Source: Lachnoclostridium sp. An169
GTDB taxonomy: Bacteria > Bacillota > Clostridia > Lachnospirales > Lachnospiraceae
Direction of reading: 5' to 3'
Length of the DNA: 64,000 nt
Assembly: GCF_002160525.1 (NCBI RefSeq)
Contig: NZ_NFKT01000014.1
Coordinates: 58,573 to 122,572 of the forward strand
A program made the position numbers and the translations under genes. Position 1 is the stretch's first letter. Every line of letters starts with the position of its first letter. The notes beneath the pieces were generated by a model. The model worked only from the letters and a program-made list of their open reading frames with translations, searched no databases and was not told where the DNA came from. Shown one piece after another: positions 27,635-35,436 of the stretch.

Positions 27635-28777
27635 TTACTTATACTCTGCCGCTGCTTTTGCCCCGCGCAAAAGTGCCTTTACATTCTCAAGGGGCGTCCC
27701 GGTCTCCAGATAATCCGAGCAGGCAAAAATGTAATGTCCGCCCTTTTTCCCCACCATCATCTGCTCATACGCACATTTTTCAATCTCCTCCGGGGATGCC
27801 TCTTTCAGAAAATGAACCTGATCAAAATTACCGGAAAGAATCAGGTCAGTCCCAAAGTAGTCCTTTGCCTCTTCCAGCACATTGTCACCCTGAGGTTTCG
27901 GTGAAACGGTTTCCCAGACAGTGATTCCCAGTTTCTTATACTCCGGATAAAGCACCTTTGCGTTTCCACAGTTATGATATATCGTCGGCTTTCCTGCTCT
28001 GATCAGCACATCCAGTGCTCTCCGCTCATACGGCAGTACATACTGGTCAAAATAGTCCGCGCCCATGATGGCGCCGTTTGCAATATTCCCCTGGATTCCG
28101 ACTGCATCGAAAACACTCCGGGCATATATCTCATTTTCTTCTGCTACCATATCGGTAAAATAATTCATATATTCTTCGTAATACTCCTCATCTGCAAGTG
28201 CGTCACAGAGCATATCCTGCACATCCATATAGGTTGCTACGAGATTGTAGACTCCTCCGATCGCCCATGGACAGGTAATCCCCAGGTCTCCTACTTCCTC
28301 TTTTGCAATCACACCCTGACTTAAAATGAATTCCTCATCTTCTGAGGAATGCTTCGGGCAGTACTTCCGGAAGGCCTCAAAATCCTCCTGCTCTTTTAAC
28401 AGATATTCGGTCGTACTGAAATGAATCCCGGAAAGAATTTTTTCATTATACTCCGCTGCTTCCACCTGCTGCAGAGTCCGCTCGGGAGTGACAATCGTTG
28501 TTCTTCTGACATAATTATTTCCCTCTTTTCCCTCTGTGATCGTAACCCTCCATCCCTCGGCATCTTTTTTCAGGAAATACGGGATCGGATTGATATACTG
28601 CCTTGTGATCAGGTCAAAATCAAGTTCCTTCGCAAGCTGGACCGCATCATAAAGCCGGCTTGTATTCTTCCTGTCAAAATACCAGGACAGATACTCCTCC
28701 TGTACAAACGGACTTACCGGAACCCGGTCCGGGATCTCTCCTCTCAATACACATAATAATCTTTCTCTTGGTGTCAT
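27635..28777 (-). CDS. Uroporphyrinogen decarboxylase-family protein (MtaA-like), probably not a heme enzyme
   Basis: This 380-residue protein has the URO-D fold start MTPRERLLCVLRGEIPDRVPVSPF and a His-x-Cys...Cys set (His268, Cys270, Cys353) in the positions used for zinc by methylcobalamin:CoM-type methyltransferases of this superfamily. True HemE has a different active site and lives with heme genes; none are here. In gut Firmicutes such proteins occur beside transporters and regulators in catabolic clusters, sometimes with corrinoid proteins, none of which is seen here. It overlaps the cupin gene by 4 bases and precedes a GPH transporter, so it probably acts on the imported compound. Reaction unknown. 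Confidence 0.8.
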   Translation of the reverse strand: MTPRERLLCVLRGEIPDRVPVSPFVQEEYLSWYFDRKNTSRLYDAVQLAKELDFDLITRQYINPIPYFLKKDAEGWRVTITEGKEGNNYVRRTTIVTPERTLQQVEAAEYNEKILSGIHFSTTEYLLKEQEDFEAFRKYCPKHSSEDEEFILSQGVIAKEEVGDLGITCPWAIGGVYNLVATYMDVQDMLCDALADEEYYEEYMNYFTDMVAEENEIYARSVFDAVGIQGNIANGAIMGADYFDQYVLPYERRALDVLIRAGKPTIYHNCGNAKVLYPEYKKLGITVWETVSPKPQGDNVLEEAKDYFGTDLILSGNFDQVHFLKEASPEEIEKCAYEQMMVGKKGGHYIFACSDYLETGTPLENVKALLRGAKAAAEYK

Positions 28778-29178
28778 GCCACAATATCTCCTTTCATAAA
28801 TGTTTCTATTTTTTCTTTTTCTTCCGGCTGCGCGGCAAATTTAACACTGTTGTCCATATTTCTGTTCTCAATGACAAGAACTTCTGTGTCTTCTTTCAGG
28901 ATCAGTATGTGAGGTTCGCCTGCCTCAACCATATAAATCTGTTTTTTTTCAAGCTGAAATACCGACATCCTGCCGTCCTCTTCCGCGCCTTTAACCGCAA
29001 GCGCCGCACTTCCCCGAATCAATACAAATACCTCATCTGAATCTCTGTGTATTCCCCATGTCCCCGCCGCTGCCATGCCATTGACCGTTTCTTCGTACAC
29101 ATGATGAGCAATACGCCACTGCCCGCTTTCCTCAAAAACACCGAAACCTTTTTTTCCGTCCCAACTGTATTTTTTCAT
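28774..29178 (-). CDS. Small cupin-domain protein
   Basis: The 134-residue protein is a single cupin barrel: a first motif HRDSDEVFVLIRG (about residues 44-56) and a second around EAGEPHILILKEDTEVLVIE (about 85-104), with His residues that could hold a metal. It could be an isomerase, epimerase or small-molecule-binding protein. It is the first structural gene of the accessory cluster, directly behind a LacI-type operator, and its stop overlaps the UroD-family start (ATGA), so the two are translated together. Confidence 0.75.
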   Translation of the reverse strand: MKKYSWDGKKGFGVFEESGQWRIAHHVYEETVNGMAAAGTWGIHRDSDEVFVLIRGSAALAVKGAEEDGRMSVFQLEKKQIYMVEAGEPHILILKEDTEVLVIENRNMDNSVKFAAQPEEKEKIETFMKGDIVA

Positions 29179-29218
29179 TTCTCATTCCTTTCTGTTTTGT
29201 TTTAGTATATTCTTTTAC

Positions 29219-29230
29219 TAAAACGTTTTA
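29219..29230 (-). promoter_or_regulatory. LacI-type operator upstream of the cupin gene
   Basis: The perfect 12-base palindrome TAAAACGTTTTA, with the central CG typical of LacI-family operators, stands 41 bases before the cupin start and 155 bases after the stop of the lacI-type gene. It is the natural site for that regulator. The rest of the 207-base gap holds an imperfect lacI terminator (AGATCC...GGATCT, about 29333-29372). Confidence 0.65.
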
Positions 29231-29385
29231 CTAATACGAAGTTTATATCATACATTCTTAATTGTCAACATCCTTTCTAATCTTTGGTAATCTCATCCAG
29301 ATTTCCAGACTTCAATTTATATATTTTCCACAAAAAAGATCCCTCAGAATTTTCCCGATTCCAAAGGATCTCATCTTTGATTCTT

Positions 29386-30435
29386 TTATGAAATATAATA
29401 CTGATAATTACTTCTCATGACAATGCCAACAGGGAGATATATTTTCTTCCTGTCCAGTTCTGCCAGGGTCAGGTAGCGGTAAAGAACATCCACCGCCGTT
29501 CTTCCCTGTTCCACATTCGACTGATAAATAGATGCATTCAGTATTCCGGAGGAAAAGTACGGTTCCAGTTCCAGAAAAACATCTGTACCGACGCAACATA
29601 TATCGTGCTTATTCATCTCATCCAGAATTCTGCAGATCGAATATGTATTCCGGGCAGTACAGGAAAAAATACCGGTTATGTGCTCTTTCTTCAGCAGTTC
29701 CCGAACCTTTGCTCCTATTTCATCCATACCGAAACCGTCCACAAGAATCATATCCGACTCTCTTCCCCGTGTCCCTTCGAACTGGACAAATCCGCCCGCA
29801 TACTTTTCATTGCTGTATATCTCCTTATTTCCGGTAAGAACCATGAGTTTACCTTCCCGTTCTCCGCATACACTGTCCAGATATTCTGCTGCCAGCCTTC
29901 CGGCAACTTCGTGATCGGCCCGTATACTGCACAGACAGTCTGACTCATCGCTGTAACTGGAAACAGAGACCACAGTCACTCCCTGCTTCCGGAATCTCCG
30001 CACCCACGCTGCTGTCTCCTCATCATCTGCAATGGTAATGATTCCATTGATGTCATCCAGAATCGTATCAAACAGATTCTGAAGCTCCAGCGAGATATTG
30101 CCGAGTCCGTATGCAGACTCCACATACCGGAACTCAATATTATAGGGGGCGAGTTCTTCTGCCGCATCCTGTATTCCCTTCCACAGTCCCCGGAAATAAA
30201 AGCGCTCGTCCCCCTCACACTTCGGGAGCACCACAGCTATAACAAGCGTTTTCCTCTTAATTGAGGCTGCCGCGGAATTAATCTGATAATGCGTCCGCTT
30301 TATCTCTTCCAGAATCTTACGGCGCGTTTCCTCCCCCACGCCTGCTTTTCCATAGATTACTCTGTGTACAGTTCCAACGGAAACGCCCGTGTTTTCCGCA
30401 ATCTCTTTTATTGTTACCTTCTTTTTTCTGTCCAT
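29386..30435 (-). CDS. LacI-family transcriptional regulator
   Basis: The 349-residue protein has the LacI helix-turn-helix at its N-terminus (VTIKEIAENTGVSVGTVHRVIYGKAGVGEETRRKIL, the hinge helix region following) and a periplasmic-binding-protein-like effector domain (about residues 65-345). It resembles the branch with GTVHR rather than the more common ATVSR in the recognition helix. It heads the accessory cluster, facing the same way as its likely targets, with a palindromic operator between. The effector is probably the imported substrate or its product. It starts right after the rplA terminator. Confidence 0.9.
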   Translation of the reverse strand: MDRKKKVTIKEIAENTGVSVGTVHRVIYGKAGVGEETRRKILEEIKRTHYQINSAAASIKRKTLVIAVVLPKCEGDERFYFRGLWKGIQDAAEELAPYNIEFRYVESAYGLGNISLELQNLFDTILDDINGIITIADDEETAAWVRRFRKQGVTVVSVSSYSDESDCLCSIRADHEVAGRLAAEYLDSVCGEREGKLMVLTGNKEIYSNEKYAGGFVQFEGTRGRESDMILVDGFGMDEIGAKVRELLKKEHITGIFSCTARNTYSICRILDEMNKHDICCVGTDVFLELEPYFSSGILNASIYQSNVEQGRTAVDVLYRYLTLAELDRKKIYLPVGIVMRSNYQYYIS

Positions 30436-30461
30436 TTCCCGTCTCCGGCATAAATATATGC

Positions 30462-30504
30462 ATTTTGAAAAAGGAACTATCAGACTGTACAGCCGATAGT
30501 TCCT
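30462..30504 (-). terminator. Terminator after rplA
   Basis: A 9-bp stem (GGAACTATC / GATAGTTCC, 13-base loop) followed on the minus strand by five T ends the rpmG-secE-nusG-rplK-rplA transcript and separates it from the accessory lacI cluster. Confidence 0.85.
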
Positions 30505-30516
30505 CTATATGATTTC

Positions 30517-31209
30517 TTATGCAAGCTTCAGCGGGTTAACCTTCACGCCAGGGCCCATTGTTGATGTAAGAGTTACACTCTTCAGGAACTGTCCCTTGAC
30601 TGCTGCCGGTCTCGCCTTGTTGATTGCATCGATAAGCGTCTGGAAGTTGTCCGCTAACTGCTCCTCGGTGAAGGAAGCCTTACCGATCGGCACATGGATA
30701 ATATTTGTCTTGTCAAGTCTGTACTCGATCTTACCTGCTTTGATATCGTTGATCGCCTTTGTCACGTCCATTGTAACTGTTCCGGCTTTCGGGTTCGGCA
30801 TAAGACCTTTCGGTCCAAGTACACGTCCGAGACGTCCTACAACGCCCATCATATCCGGTGTTGCAACTACAACGTCAAAATCAAGCCATCCCTCGTTCTG
30901 GATTCTCGGGATCAGTTCGTCTCCTCCGACAAAATCAGCGCCTGCTGCCTTTGCCTCCTCAGCCTTTGCATCTTTTGCAAAAACAAGGATGCGAACCTTT
31001 TTACCTGTTCCGTGCGGAAGTACAACTGCGCCACGGATCTGCTGGTCTGCATGACGTCCGTCACATCCGGTTCTGATGTGAGCCTCAATCGTCTCGTCAA
31101 ATTTTGCTACTGCTGCTTTTTTTACTAATGCAACTGCCTCGTCTCTGTCGTAGAGGGTTCCTCTCTGGATCAGTTTGGCAGCTTCGATATATTTCTTTCC
31201 TCGTTTCAT
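30517..31209 (-). CDS. rplA: 50S ribosomal protein L1
   Basis: The 230-residue L1 begins [14 protein letters not shown] and contains the two-domain pattern with [35 protein letters not shown] and the [25 protein letters not shown] signature. L1 binds the mobile stalk of 23S rRNA near the tRNA exit site and, in many bacteria, represses its own operon through an mRNA copy of that site. Such a site lies directly before this gene (31228-31255). Length is normal. It is the last gene of its operon. Confidence 0.98.
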   Translation of the reverse strand: MKRGKKYIEAAKLIQRGTLYDRDEAVALVKKAAVAKFDETIEAHIRTGCDGRHADQQIRGAVVLPHGTGKKVRILVFAKDAKAEEAKAAGADFVGGDELIPRIQNEGWLDFDVVVATPDMMGVVGRLGRVLGPKGLMPNPKAGTVTMDVTKAINDIKAGKIEYRLDKTNIIHVPIGKASFTEEQLADNFQTLIDAINKARPAAVKGQFLKSVTLTSTMGPGVKVNPLKLA

Positions 31210-31227
31210 CTTTACAATAACCTCCTT

Positions 31228-31255
31228 GTGGTATTAGCGGGATTACCCCTCCCAC
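31228..31255 (-). promoter_or_regulatory. L1-binding mRNA motif (23S rRNA mimic) before rplA
   Basis: On the minus strand GTGGGAGG ... AATACCAC forms an outer stem (GUGG/CCAC), an inner hairpin (GGGG-UAA-UCCC) and an asymmetric loop. The flanking strings match the L1-stalk region of 23S rRNA (GGUGGGAGG...AAUACCACC). The 3' arm directly abuts the AAGGAGG Shine-Dalgarno sequence of rplA. Confidence 0.75.
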
Positions 31256-31337
31256 CTGATTCGATTCTTATGCTTCAGGGCGGCTTTCCTATCCGGCATC
31301 CATGCTCCGTACCGGTGCAGAGCCGGGTGTACAGCGC

Positions 31338-31763
31338 CTACTCCTCTACTACAACACCCATGGAACGGCATGTTCCTGCGATCATGCTCATAGCTGCCTC
31401 AACGGTTGCAGCGTTCAGGTCCGGCATCTTTGTCTCTGCGATCTCTCTTACCTGCTCTTTCGTGATCGTAGCGACTTTGTTCTTGTTCGGTACGCCTGAA
31501 CCGGATTTGATCTTGCAGGCTTTCTTGATCAGAACCGCTGCCGGCGGTGTCTTTGTGATGAAGCTGAAGCTTCTGTCATTGTATACCGTGATAACAACAG
31601 GGATAATCAGATCTCCCTGGTCTGCTGTTCTTGCATTGAACTGCTTTGTAAACTCAACGATATTTACACCGTGCTGTCCAAGTGCAGGACCAACCGGTGG
31701 TGCCGGAGTTGCCTTGCCGGCAGGAATCTGTAATTTGATGTATCCTTGTACTTTCTTTGCCAT
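31338..31763 (-). CDS. rplK: 50S ribosomal protein L11
   Basis: The 141-residue L11 starts [35 protein letters not shown], the strongly conserved N-terminal domain with its proline-rich linker, and ends with the rRNA-binding C-terminal domain ([12 protein letters not shown]). A longer frame of 15 extra codons is open upstream, but AAGGAGG lies 8 bases before the ATG at 31763 and the upstream bases form the L1-type motif, so the shorter start is right. L11 forms the base of the GTPase-associated centre. Confidence 0.98.
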   Translation of the reverse strand: MAKKVQGYIKLQIPAGKATPAPPVGPALGQHGVNIVEFTKQFNARTADQGDLIIPVVITVYNDRSFSFITKTPPAAVLIKKACKIKSGSGVPNKNKVATITKEQVREIAETKMPDLNAATVEAAMSMIAGTCRSMGVVVEE

Positions 31764-31779
31764 TTTAAATAACCTCCTT

Positions 31780-31808
31780 GTGGTATTGGCGGGATCTCTC
31801 CCTCCCAC
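31780..31808 (-). promoter_or_regulatory. L1-binding mRNA motif (23S rRNA mimic) before rplK
   Basis: A second copy of the motif before rplA: outer stem GUGG/CCAC and inner stem GGGA-GAGA-UCCC with a tetraloop, then GCCAAUACCAC running into AAGGAGG. The inner stem differs in loop from the rplA copy but keeps pairing, which supports selection on RNA structure. Confidence 0.75.
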
Positions 31809-31814
31809 TTTTCA

Positions 31815-32333
31815 TTAATCCATTTTTTTCACTTCTGAAAAACCAAGTTCAACCGGAGTCTCACGGCCAAACAGCTCTACATTGATCGACAGGCTCTTCT
31901 TCTGCTCGTTCATGCTCTGTACGACCCCGACGGTTCCTTCCCATGCGCCGCTTAACACGGTCACGGTATCGCCCACGCCGAAATCGACAACCACATCGTC
32001 CCGTCTGATTCCGAGATTCTCCATCTCGCTGTCATCCAACGGAACCGGCTTGGATCCGGGACCGACAAAACCGGTTACGCCGCGGGTATTCCGCACGACA
32101 TACCATGTATCGTCATTCATGATCATATGGATCATAACATATCCCGGCAGCATCTTTCTCTGAACCACTTTCTGAACTCCGTTCCTGAGCTCCGTAACCT
32201 CCTCAAGAGGAACACGAACCTCAAGGATCTGGTCTTCCAGATGACGGTTCTCGATCGCCTTCTCAATGTTCGCCTTCACCTTGTTTTCATACCCGGAATA
32301 GGTATGGACTACATACCATTTTGCGTCTGACAT
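31815..32333 (-). CDS. nusG: Transcription termination/antitermination factor NusG
   Basis: The 172-residue NusG has the NGN domain (WYVVHTYSGYENKVKANIEKAIENR, then RKMLPGYVMIHMIMNDDTWYVVRNTRGVTGFVG) and the C-terminal KOW domain (FGVGDTVTVLSGAWEGTVGVVQSMNEQKKSLSINVELFGRETPVEL). It binds the RNA polymerase clamp and modulates pausing and termination. It lies 25 bases after secE and just before the L11 leader motif, the usual order secE-nusG-rplK-rplA. Confidence 0.98.
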   Translation of the reverse strand: MSDAKWYVVHTYSGYENKVKANIEKAIENRHLEDQILEVRVPLEEVTELRNGVQKVVQRKMLPGYVMIHMIMNDDTWYVVRNTRGVTGFVGPGSKPVPLDDSEMENLGIRRDDVVVDFGVGDTVTVLSGAWEGTVGVVQSMNEQKKSLSINVELFGRETPVELGFSEVKKMD

Positions 32334-32358
32334 AAAATCACCTTTCTGCTGCGGTCAA

Positions 32359-32565
32359 CTATTTAACCAATAAGTCAATCCCGTATCTTAAGATAGCGTC
32401 GATCACTGCGATGACCGCCCCTAATACTACGGAAACAGCAACAACTGCCGTGGTCTGTCTTGCAAGTGTTTTTTTGTCCGGCCAAATGATCTTCTTAAAC
32501 TCAGCCTGAAGACCTTTGAACCAGCTCTTTTTCTGAGTCTTCGTATTCTCACTCATAACATCCAC
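32359..32565 (-). CDS. secE: Preprotein translocase subunit SecE
   Basis: The 68-residue protein has the SecE layout: a short basic amphipathic segment (WFKGLQAEFKKIIWPDKKTLARQT) followed by one transmembrane helix (about residues 40-62). SecE clamps SecY in the membrane translocon. Two ATGs, at 32565 and 32556, are both possible starts behind AAGGAAG; the second (MSENTK) would give 65 residues. It stands between rpmG and nusG, the standard position. Confidence 0.95.
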   Translation of the reverse strand: MDVMSENTKTQKKSWFKGLQAEFKKIIWPDKKTLARQTTAVVAVSVVLGAVIAVIDAILRYGIDLLVK

Positions 32566-32578
32566 TTCCTTCCGAGCA

Positions 32579-32728
32579 TTACTTCGTCTCTTTGTGCAGT
32601 GTGTGTGATTTGCAGAATCTGCAGTACTTCTTGGTCTCCATGCGTTCCGGATGAGCTTTCTTATCCTTCGTCATGTTGTAGTTACGGTTTTTGCATTCCG
32701 TACACTCCAGAGTAATTCTTGTGCGCAC
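32579..32728 (-). CDS. rpmG: 50S ribosomal protein L33
   Basis: A 49-codon gene with a GTG start at 32728 ([18 protein letters not shown]) and stop at 32579, 13 bases before secE. Two Cys pairs (CTEC near residue 9 and CRFC near 36) form the zinc ribbon of the zinc-bound L33 form. A GAGGTGG Shine-Dalgarno sequence lies just upstream. It is the first gene of the rpmG-secE-nusG-rplK-rplA operon, as is common in Firmicutes; no tRNA gene is seen between rpmG and secE. Confidence 0.95.
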   Translation of the reverse strand: MRTRITLECTECKNRNYNMTKDKKAHPERMETKKYCRFCKSHTLHKETK

Positions 32729-32831
32729 AACTTCCACCTCGCTTTTTACTTATTCATCTGCGTGTTACTGATGGTTGCGAAGCCATCGATTTTTAGGCAT
32801 AAAAAAAAGACCTACTTCCATTCGCCATGCT

Positions 32832-32861
32832 ATTGTAGCACGGCGCTGTATGGGAAGTCAA
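32832..32861 (-). promoter_or_regulatory. Promoter of the rpmG-secE-nusG-rplK-rplA operon
   Basis: TTGACT (32856-32861) and TACAAT (32832-32837) are separated by 18 bases on the minus strand, about 105 bases before the rpmG GTG. The rest of the 262-base gap up to the wall-protein gene holds the terminator stem at 32921-32948. Confidence 0.65.
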
Positions 32862-32920
32862 GTCTTTTATTTCTTAATTGTCTTAATTACACTTCTTTAA
32901 CCATATCCGGAAAATACACA

Positions 32921-32948
32921 GGACCGGCACGAAATACCACGCCGGTCC
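32921..32948 (-). terminator. Hairpin after the wall-anchored protein gene
   Basis: A perfect 8-bp stem (GGACCGGC / GCCGGTCC, 12-base loop) lies 43 bases downstream of the stop. The T run after it on the minus strand is weak (TGTGTATTTTCC), so termination strength is uncertain. Confidence 0.55.
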
Positions 32949-32990
32949 TCACTCATTTTTATATCTTATTTCTCAGAACATCACTTCTGC

Positions 32991-35249
32991 TTATCTGAAG
33001 CCCGACCTTTTTCTGACTGCAAAAATCACTCCTGCCGCTGCCGCTATAACAACTGCCGCGCAAGCTACCACCGGTGCAGTATCCCCCGTCTTCGGGACAT
33101 CAGAATTGCTTCCGCTGCCTGCTCCCGGTGTGTTTCCGTTTCCGGCAGAAATATTCATATCTGTCGGAGGCACTGGCTGGGCATCGGAAACAGCCGGAAC
33201 TTTCTCCACGATCACATCACCGCACACGGAGCACACAGCTTCTCTCTGTCCCTCCTCCGTCTCAGTAGGTTCTTTTGTCACAACCCACTCTCCGTAGGAA
33301 TGTCCTGACGCCTCAATCACCCGCGTCGTTGTTTCGCCACACCGTGTGCAGACCGATGTTTCTTCACCGTCTTCGGTACATGTGGCAGGTACTTTCACTT
33401 CCCAGTCAGCAAAATCATGACCAAGTGCATTGATTCCCCGTACGGTAGTCTCCCCGCACACGGTACACTCAGCCGACTCGACTCCTGCTTCCGTACAGGT
33501 CGCCGGGGTCACTACCGTCCACTCTCCGTATGTATGAGGCACCTTTTCTGTTATACGGCTGTCAGTCACAGTACCACAGACAGTACAGGTTCTCTGCTCA
33601 AGTCCCTCTTCCGTACAGGTTGCTTCTTTCACTGCCGTCCACTCTCCCGGAGCATGTTCCGTCATAGGGATTTCCTTCACTGTATACTCTCCGCATTCCG
33701 GTTCCTTACAGTATACCTTCATACTTCCCGTCTCTGTGCATGTCGCCGGGGTAATAATCTCCTCTGCTCCACTGAAATCATGCACATGTGATTCACTTAA
33801 CTTCGGAATTCTCTCACTGCGCACATCACCGCAGTTTTCACAGGTAGATGTCTTAAGCCCATCCTCATGGAATGTAGCTTCCTTTTCCACAACCCACTCT
33901 CCATAGGAATGTCCTGTTGCCGGAATTGTCTCTTCCCGGGAATAATTGCACCGGGAACATGTCACTTCACGTACACCGTCCTCGGTACACGTAGCCTCCT
34001 TTGTGACTTTCTCCACATAATCATGTCCAAGGGCATCTACGTCCGCGTTTTCTGTTTCGCCGCAGCGCCCGCATGTTCTCATCTGCACGCCCGCTTCTGT
34101 ACAGGTCGGCTTCTTGATCTGGGTCCACTCTCCCCAATCATGTCCGAGAGCGTCGACCGCCTCTGTCTTTGTATCTCCACATACCGTACATGTATATGTA
34201 ATTTCCCCCTGAGTTTCACAGGAAGGCTTCTCTGTAACTGTTCCCTCATCCCACTGATGGTCACAGTAATCCGCAATCGGGTCTGCGGAAATAATCAGGC
34301 AGTCATAGACTCCCCGGTAACGGTCATCCATAAACCATTCCGTTTCAAAGGCTTCATCAAAATCCGCCTGTCTGTCCGGAGCTTCATCCCCGACATAATA
34401 ATAATTCTGAGCGGGATTTTCCATCTCGTAAAAATAAATATTATACGGGAAATGGTCATCCTCGTAAGATGATTTTGTCACACACGTAACCGTAGAATCC
34501 TCTACAGAGAGCGAACCGCCCTCGATACCGCTTCTGCGCAGACCCACGCCGATACCAAAGATTTCACCGTTTACTACTTCTACATTAATATCGGAATTTT
34601 TCACAGTCATATTTCCATTCTGTGCATCAATGCCCACGTTCGTGCCTGCGATTCTGGCATCGTCTGCGATGGCACTGTGAATATTGACTTCCGCATTTTC
34701 CACGGTAAGATTTCCTGCACCGGTATTCGCATCTTTTGTGATCCCGTAAAAGAACGGCGAATATGCAAAATCCCCGGTAATATTAAGCTCACAGTCCCGT
34801 ATCGTCATAAAATCATCATACATGATTCCATCGCCGCCTGCGGTCTCTGACATATCAATCGTCAGCGAACCGGAACCGCCAATAGAAGCACTGTCAACCG
34901 AAACTGCCGTTACCGTATTGTTTTTCCCGTTGTCCACGGTCAGAACATTTGCACCTTCAAGACGGATCTTGAAATCGTCACCCATACCGCTGCTGTTCAG
35001 CACAGTGTCTTCTGACGTCACCTTGTAATCTTTCAGCGTCAATGTGTTTGTCTGCAGATCATAGCTGACTCCATCCGGTGCATTTCCCGTCACTCCACCA
35101 TATGAGACAATCGGTACGCCTGCGACAGTCAGACTGGCGTAGTAATCCAGTTCACGCGCCGCTGTATTCCCATCCGCTGCGTACACCGGCATTCCCAGTA
35201 TAAGAGCCGCGGCTCCGGTAACAGCTATTACTCTTCTTCCTTTTCTCAT
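32991..35249 (-). CDS. LPXTG-type wall-anchored protein with carbohydrate-binding-like domain and Cys-rich repeats
   Basis: The 752-residue precursor has a signal peptide (MRKGRRVIAVTGAAALILGMPVYA, cleavage near residue 24) and a beta-helix-like N-terminal part (about 40-310) resembling DUF4353/Cthe_2159-type carbohydrate-binding proteins. About nine repeats of 38-55 residues follow (about 325-690), each with ATCTEDG- and CxxCG-like elements and ending in a GH[DS] motif. A Gly/Ser/Pro stretch and a sortase signal (VPKTGD, membrane helix, RKR tail) close it. It is therefore displayed on the wall. The paired cysteines suggest disulfides or metal sites. Its promoter contains a run of ten G, so expression may be switchable. 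Ligand unknown. Confidence 0.85.
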   Translation of the reverse strand: MRKGRRVIAVTGAAALILGMPVYAADGNTAARELDYYASLTVAGVPIVSYGGVTGNAPDGVSYDLQTNTLTLKDYKVTSEDTVLNSSGMGDDFKIRLEGANVLTVDNGKNNTVTAVSVDSASIGGSGSLTIDMSETAGGDGIMYDDFMTIRDCELNITGDFAYSPFFYGITKDANTGAGNLTVENAEVNIHSAIADDARIAGTNVGIDAQNGNMTVKNSDINVEVVNGEIFGIGVGLRRSGIEGGSLSVEDSTVTCVTKSSYEDDHFPYNIYFYEMENPAQNYYYVGDEAPDRQADFDEAFETEWFMDDRYRGVYDCLIISADPIADYCDHQWDEGTVTEKPSCETQGEITYTCTVCGDTKTEAVDALGHDWGEWTQIKKPTCTEAGVQMRTCGRCGETENADVDALGHDYVEKVTKEATCTEDGVREVTCSRCNYSREETIPATGHSYGEWVVEKEATFHEDGLKTSTCENCGDVRSERIPKLSESHVHDFSGAEEIITPATCTETGSMKVYCKEPECGEYTVKEIPMTEHAPGEWTAVKEATCTEEGLEQRTCTVCGTVTDSRITEKVPHTYGEWTVVTPATCTEAGVESAECTVCGETTVRGINALGHDFADWEVKVPATCTEDGEETSVCTRCGETTTRVIEASGHSYGEWVVTKEPTETEEGQREAVCSVCGDVIVEKVPAVSDAQPVPPTDMNISAGNGNTPGAGSGSNSDVPKTGDTAPVVACAAVVIAAAAGVIFAVRKRSGFR

Positions 35250-35299
35250 AGCGTGTTTCCTTCCTTTTTTATTGGCATTGCCATTTATATCCAGACTTG

Positions 35300-35327
35300 A
35301 TTATACCCCCCCCCCGAATTCTGTCAA
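35300..35327 (-). promoter_or_regulatory. Consensus promoter with G10 spacer upstream of the wall-anchored protein
   Basis: On the minus strand TTGACA (35322-35327), then GAATTC and ten G (spacer 16), then TATAAT (35300-35305). Both hexamers are perfect consensus, and the start codon is 51 bases downstream. Changes in G-run length would move the spacer around the optimum of 17. Confidence 0.85.
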
Positions 35328-35364
35328 CCATCTCTTTGCAAAATATTGCTTTTCCGTAAAAGCG

Positions 35365-35408
35365 CAAAAAACCGGGGAATTCGGACCTTGCAATCCGTTT
35401 CCCCGGTT
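35365..35408 (-). terminator. Terminator after the AI-2E-family permease gene
   Basis: A 10-bp perfect stem (AACCGGGGAA / TTCCCCGGTT) with a 19-base loop is followed on the minus strand by a T run. It lies just upstream of the wall-protein promoter, insulating that promoter from the permease gene. Confidence 0.8.
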
Positions 35409-35436
35409 CTCCGGAATTCTACAATCTATCTCCGTG

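Noticed and set aside
27635..28777. HemE (heme biosynthesis) assignment
   Set aside because: Zinc-type His-x-Cys motif, no heme genes nearby and a LacI/transporter context argue for an MtaA-like family member.
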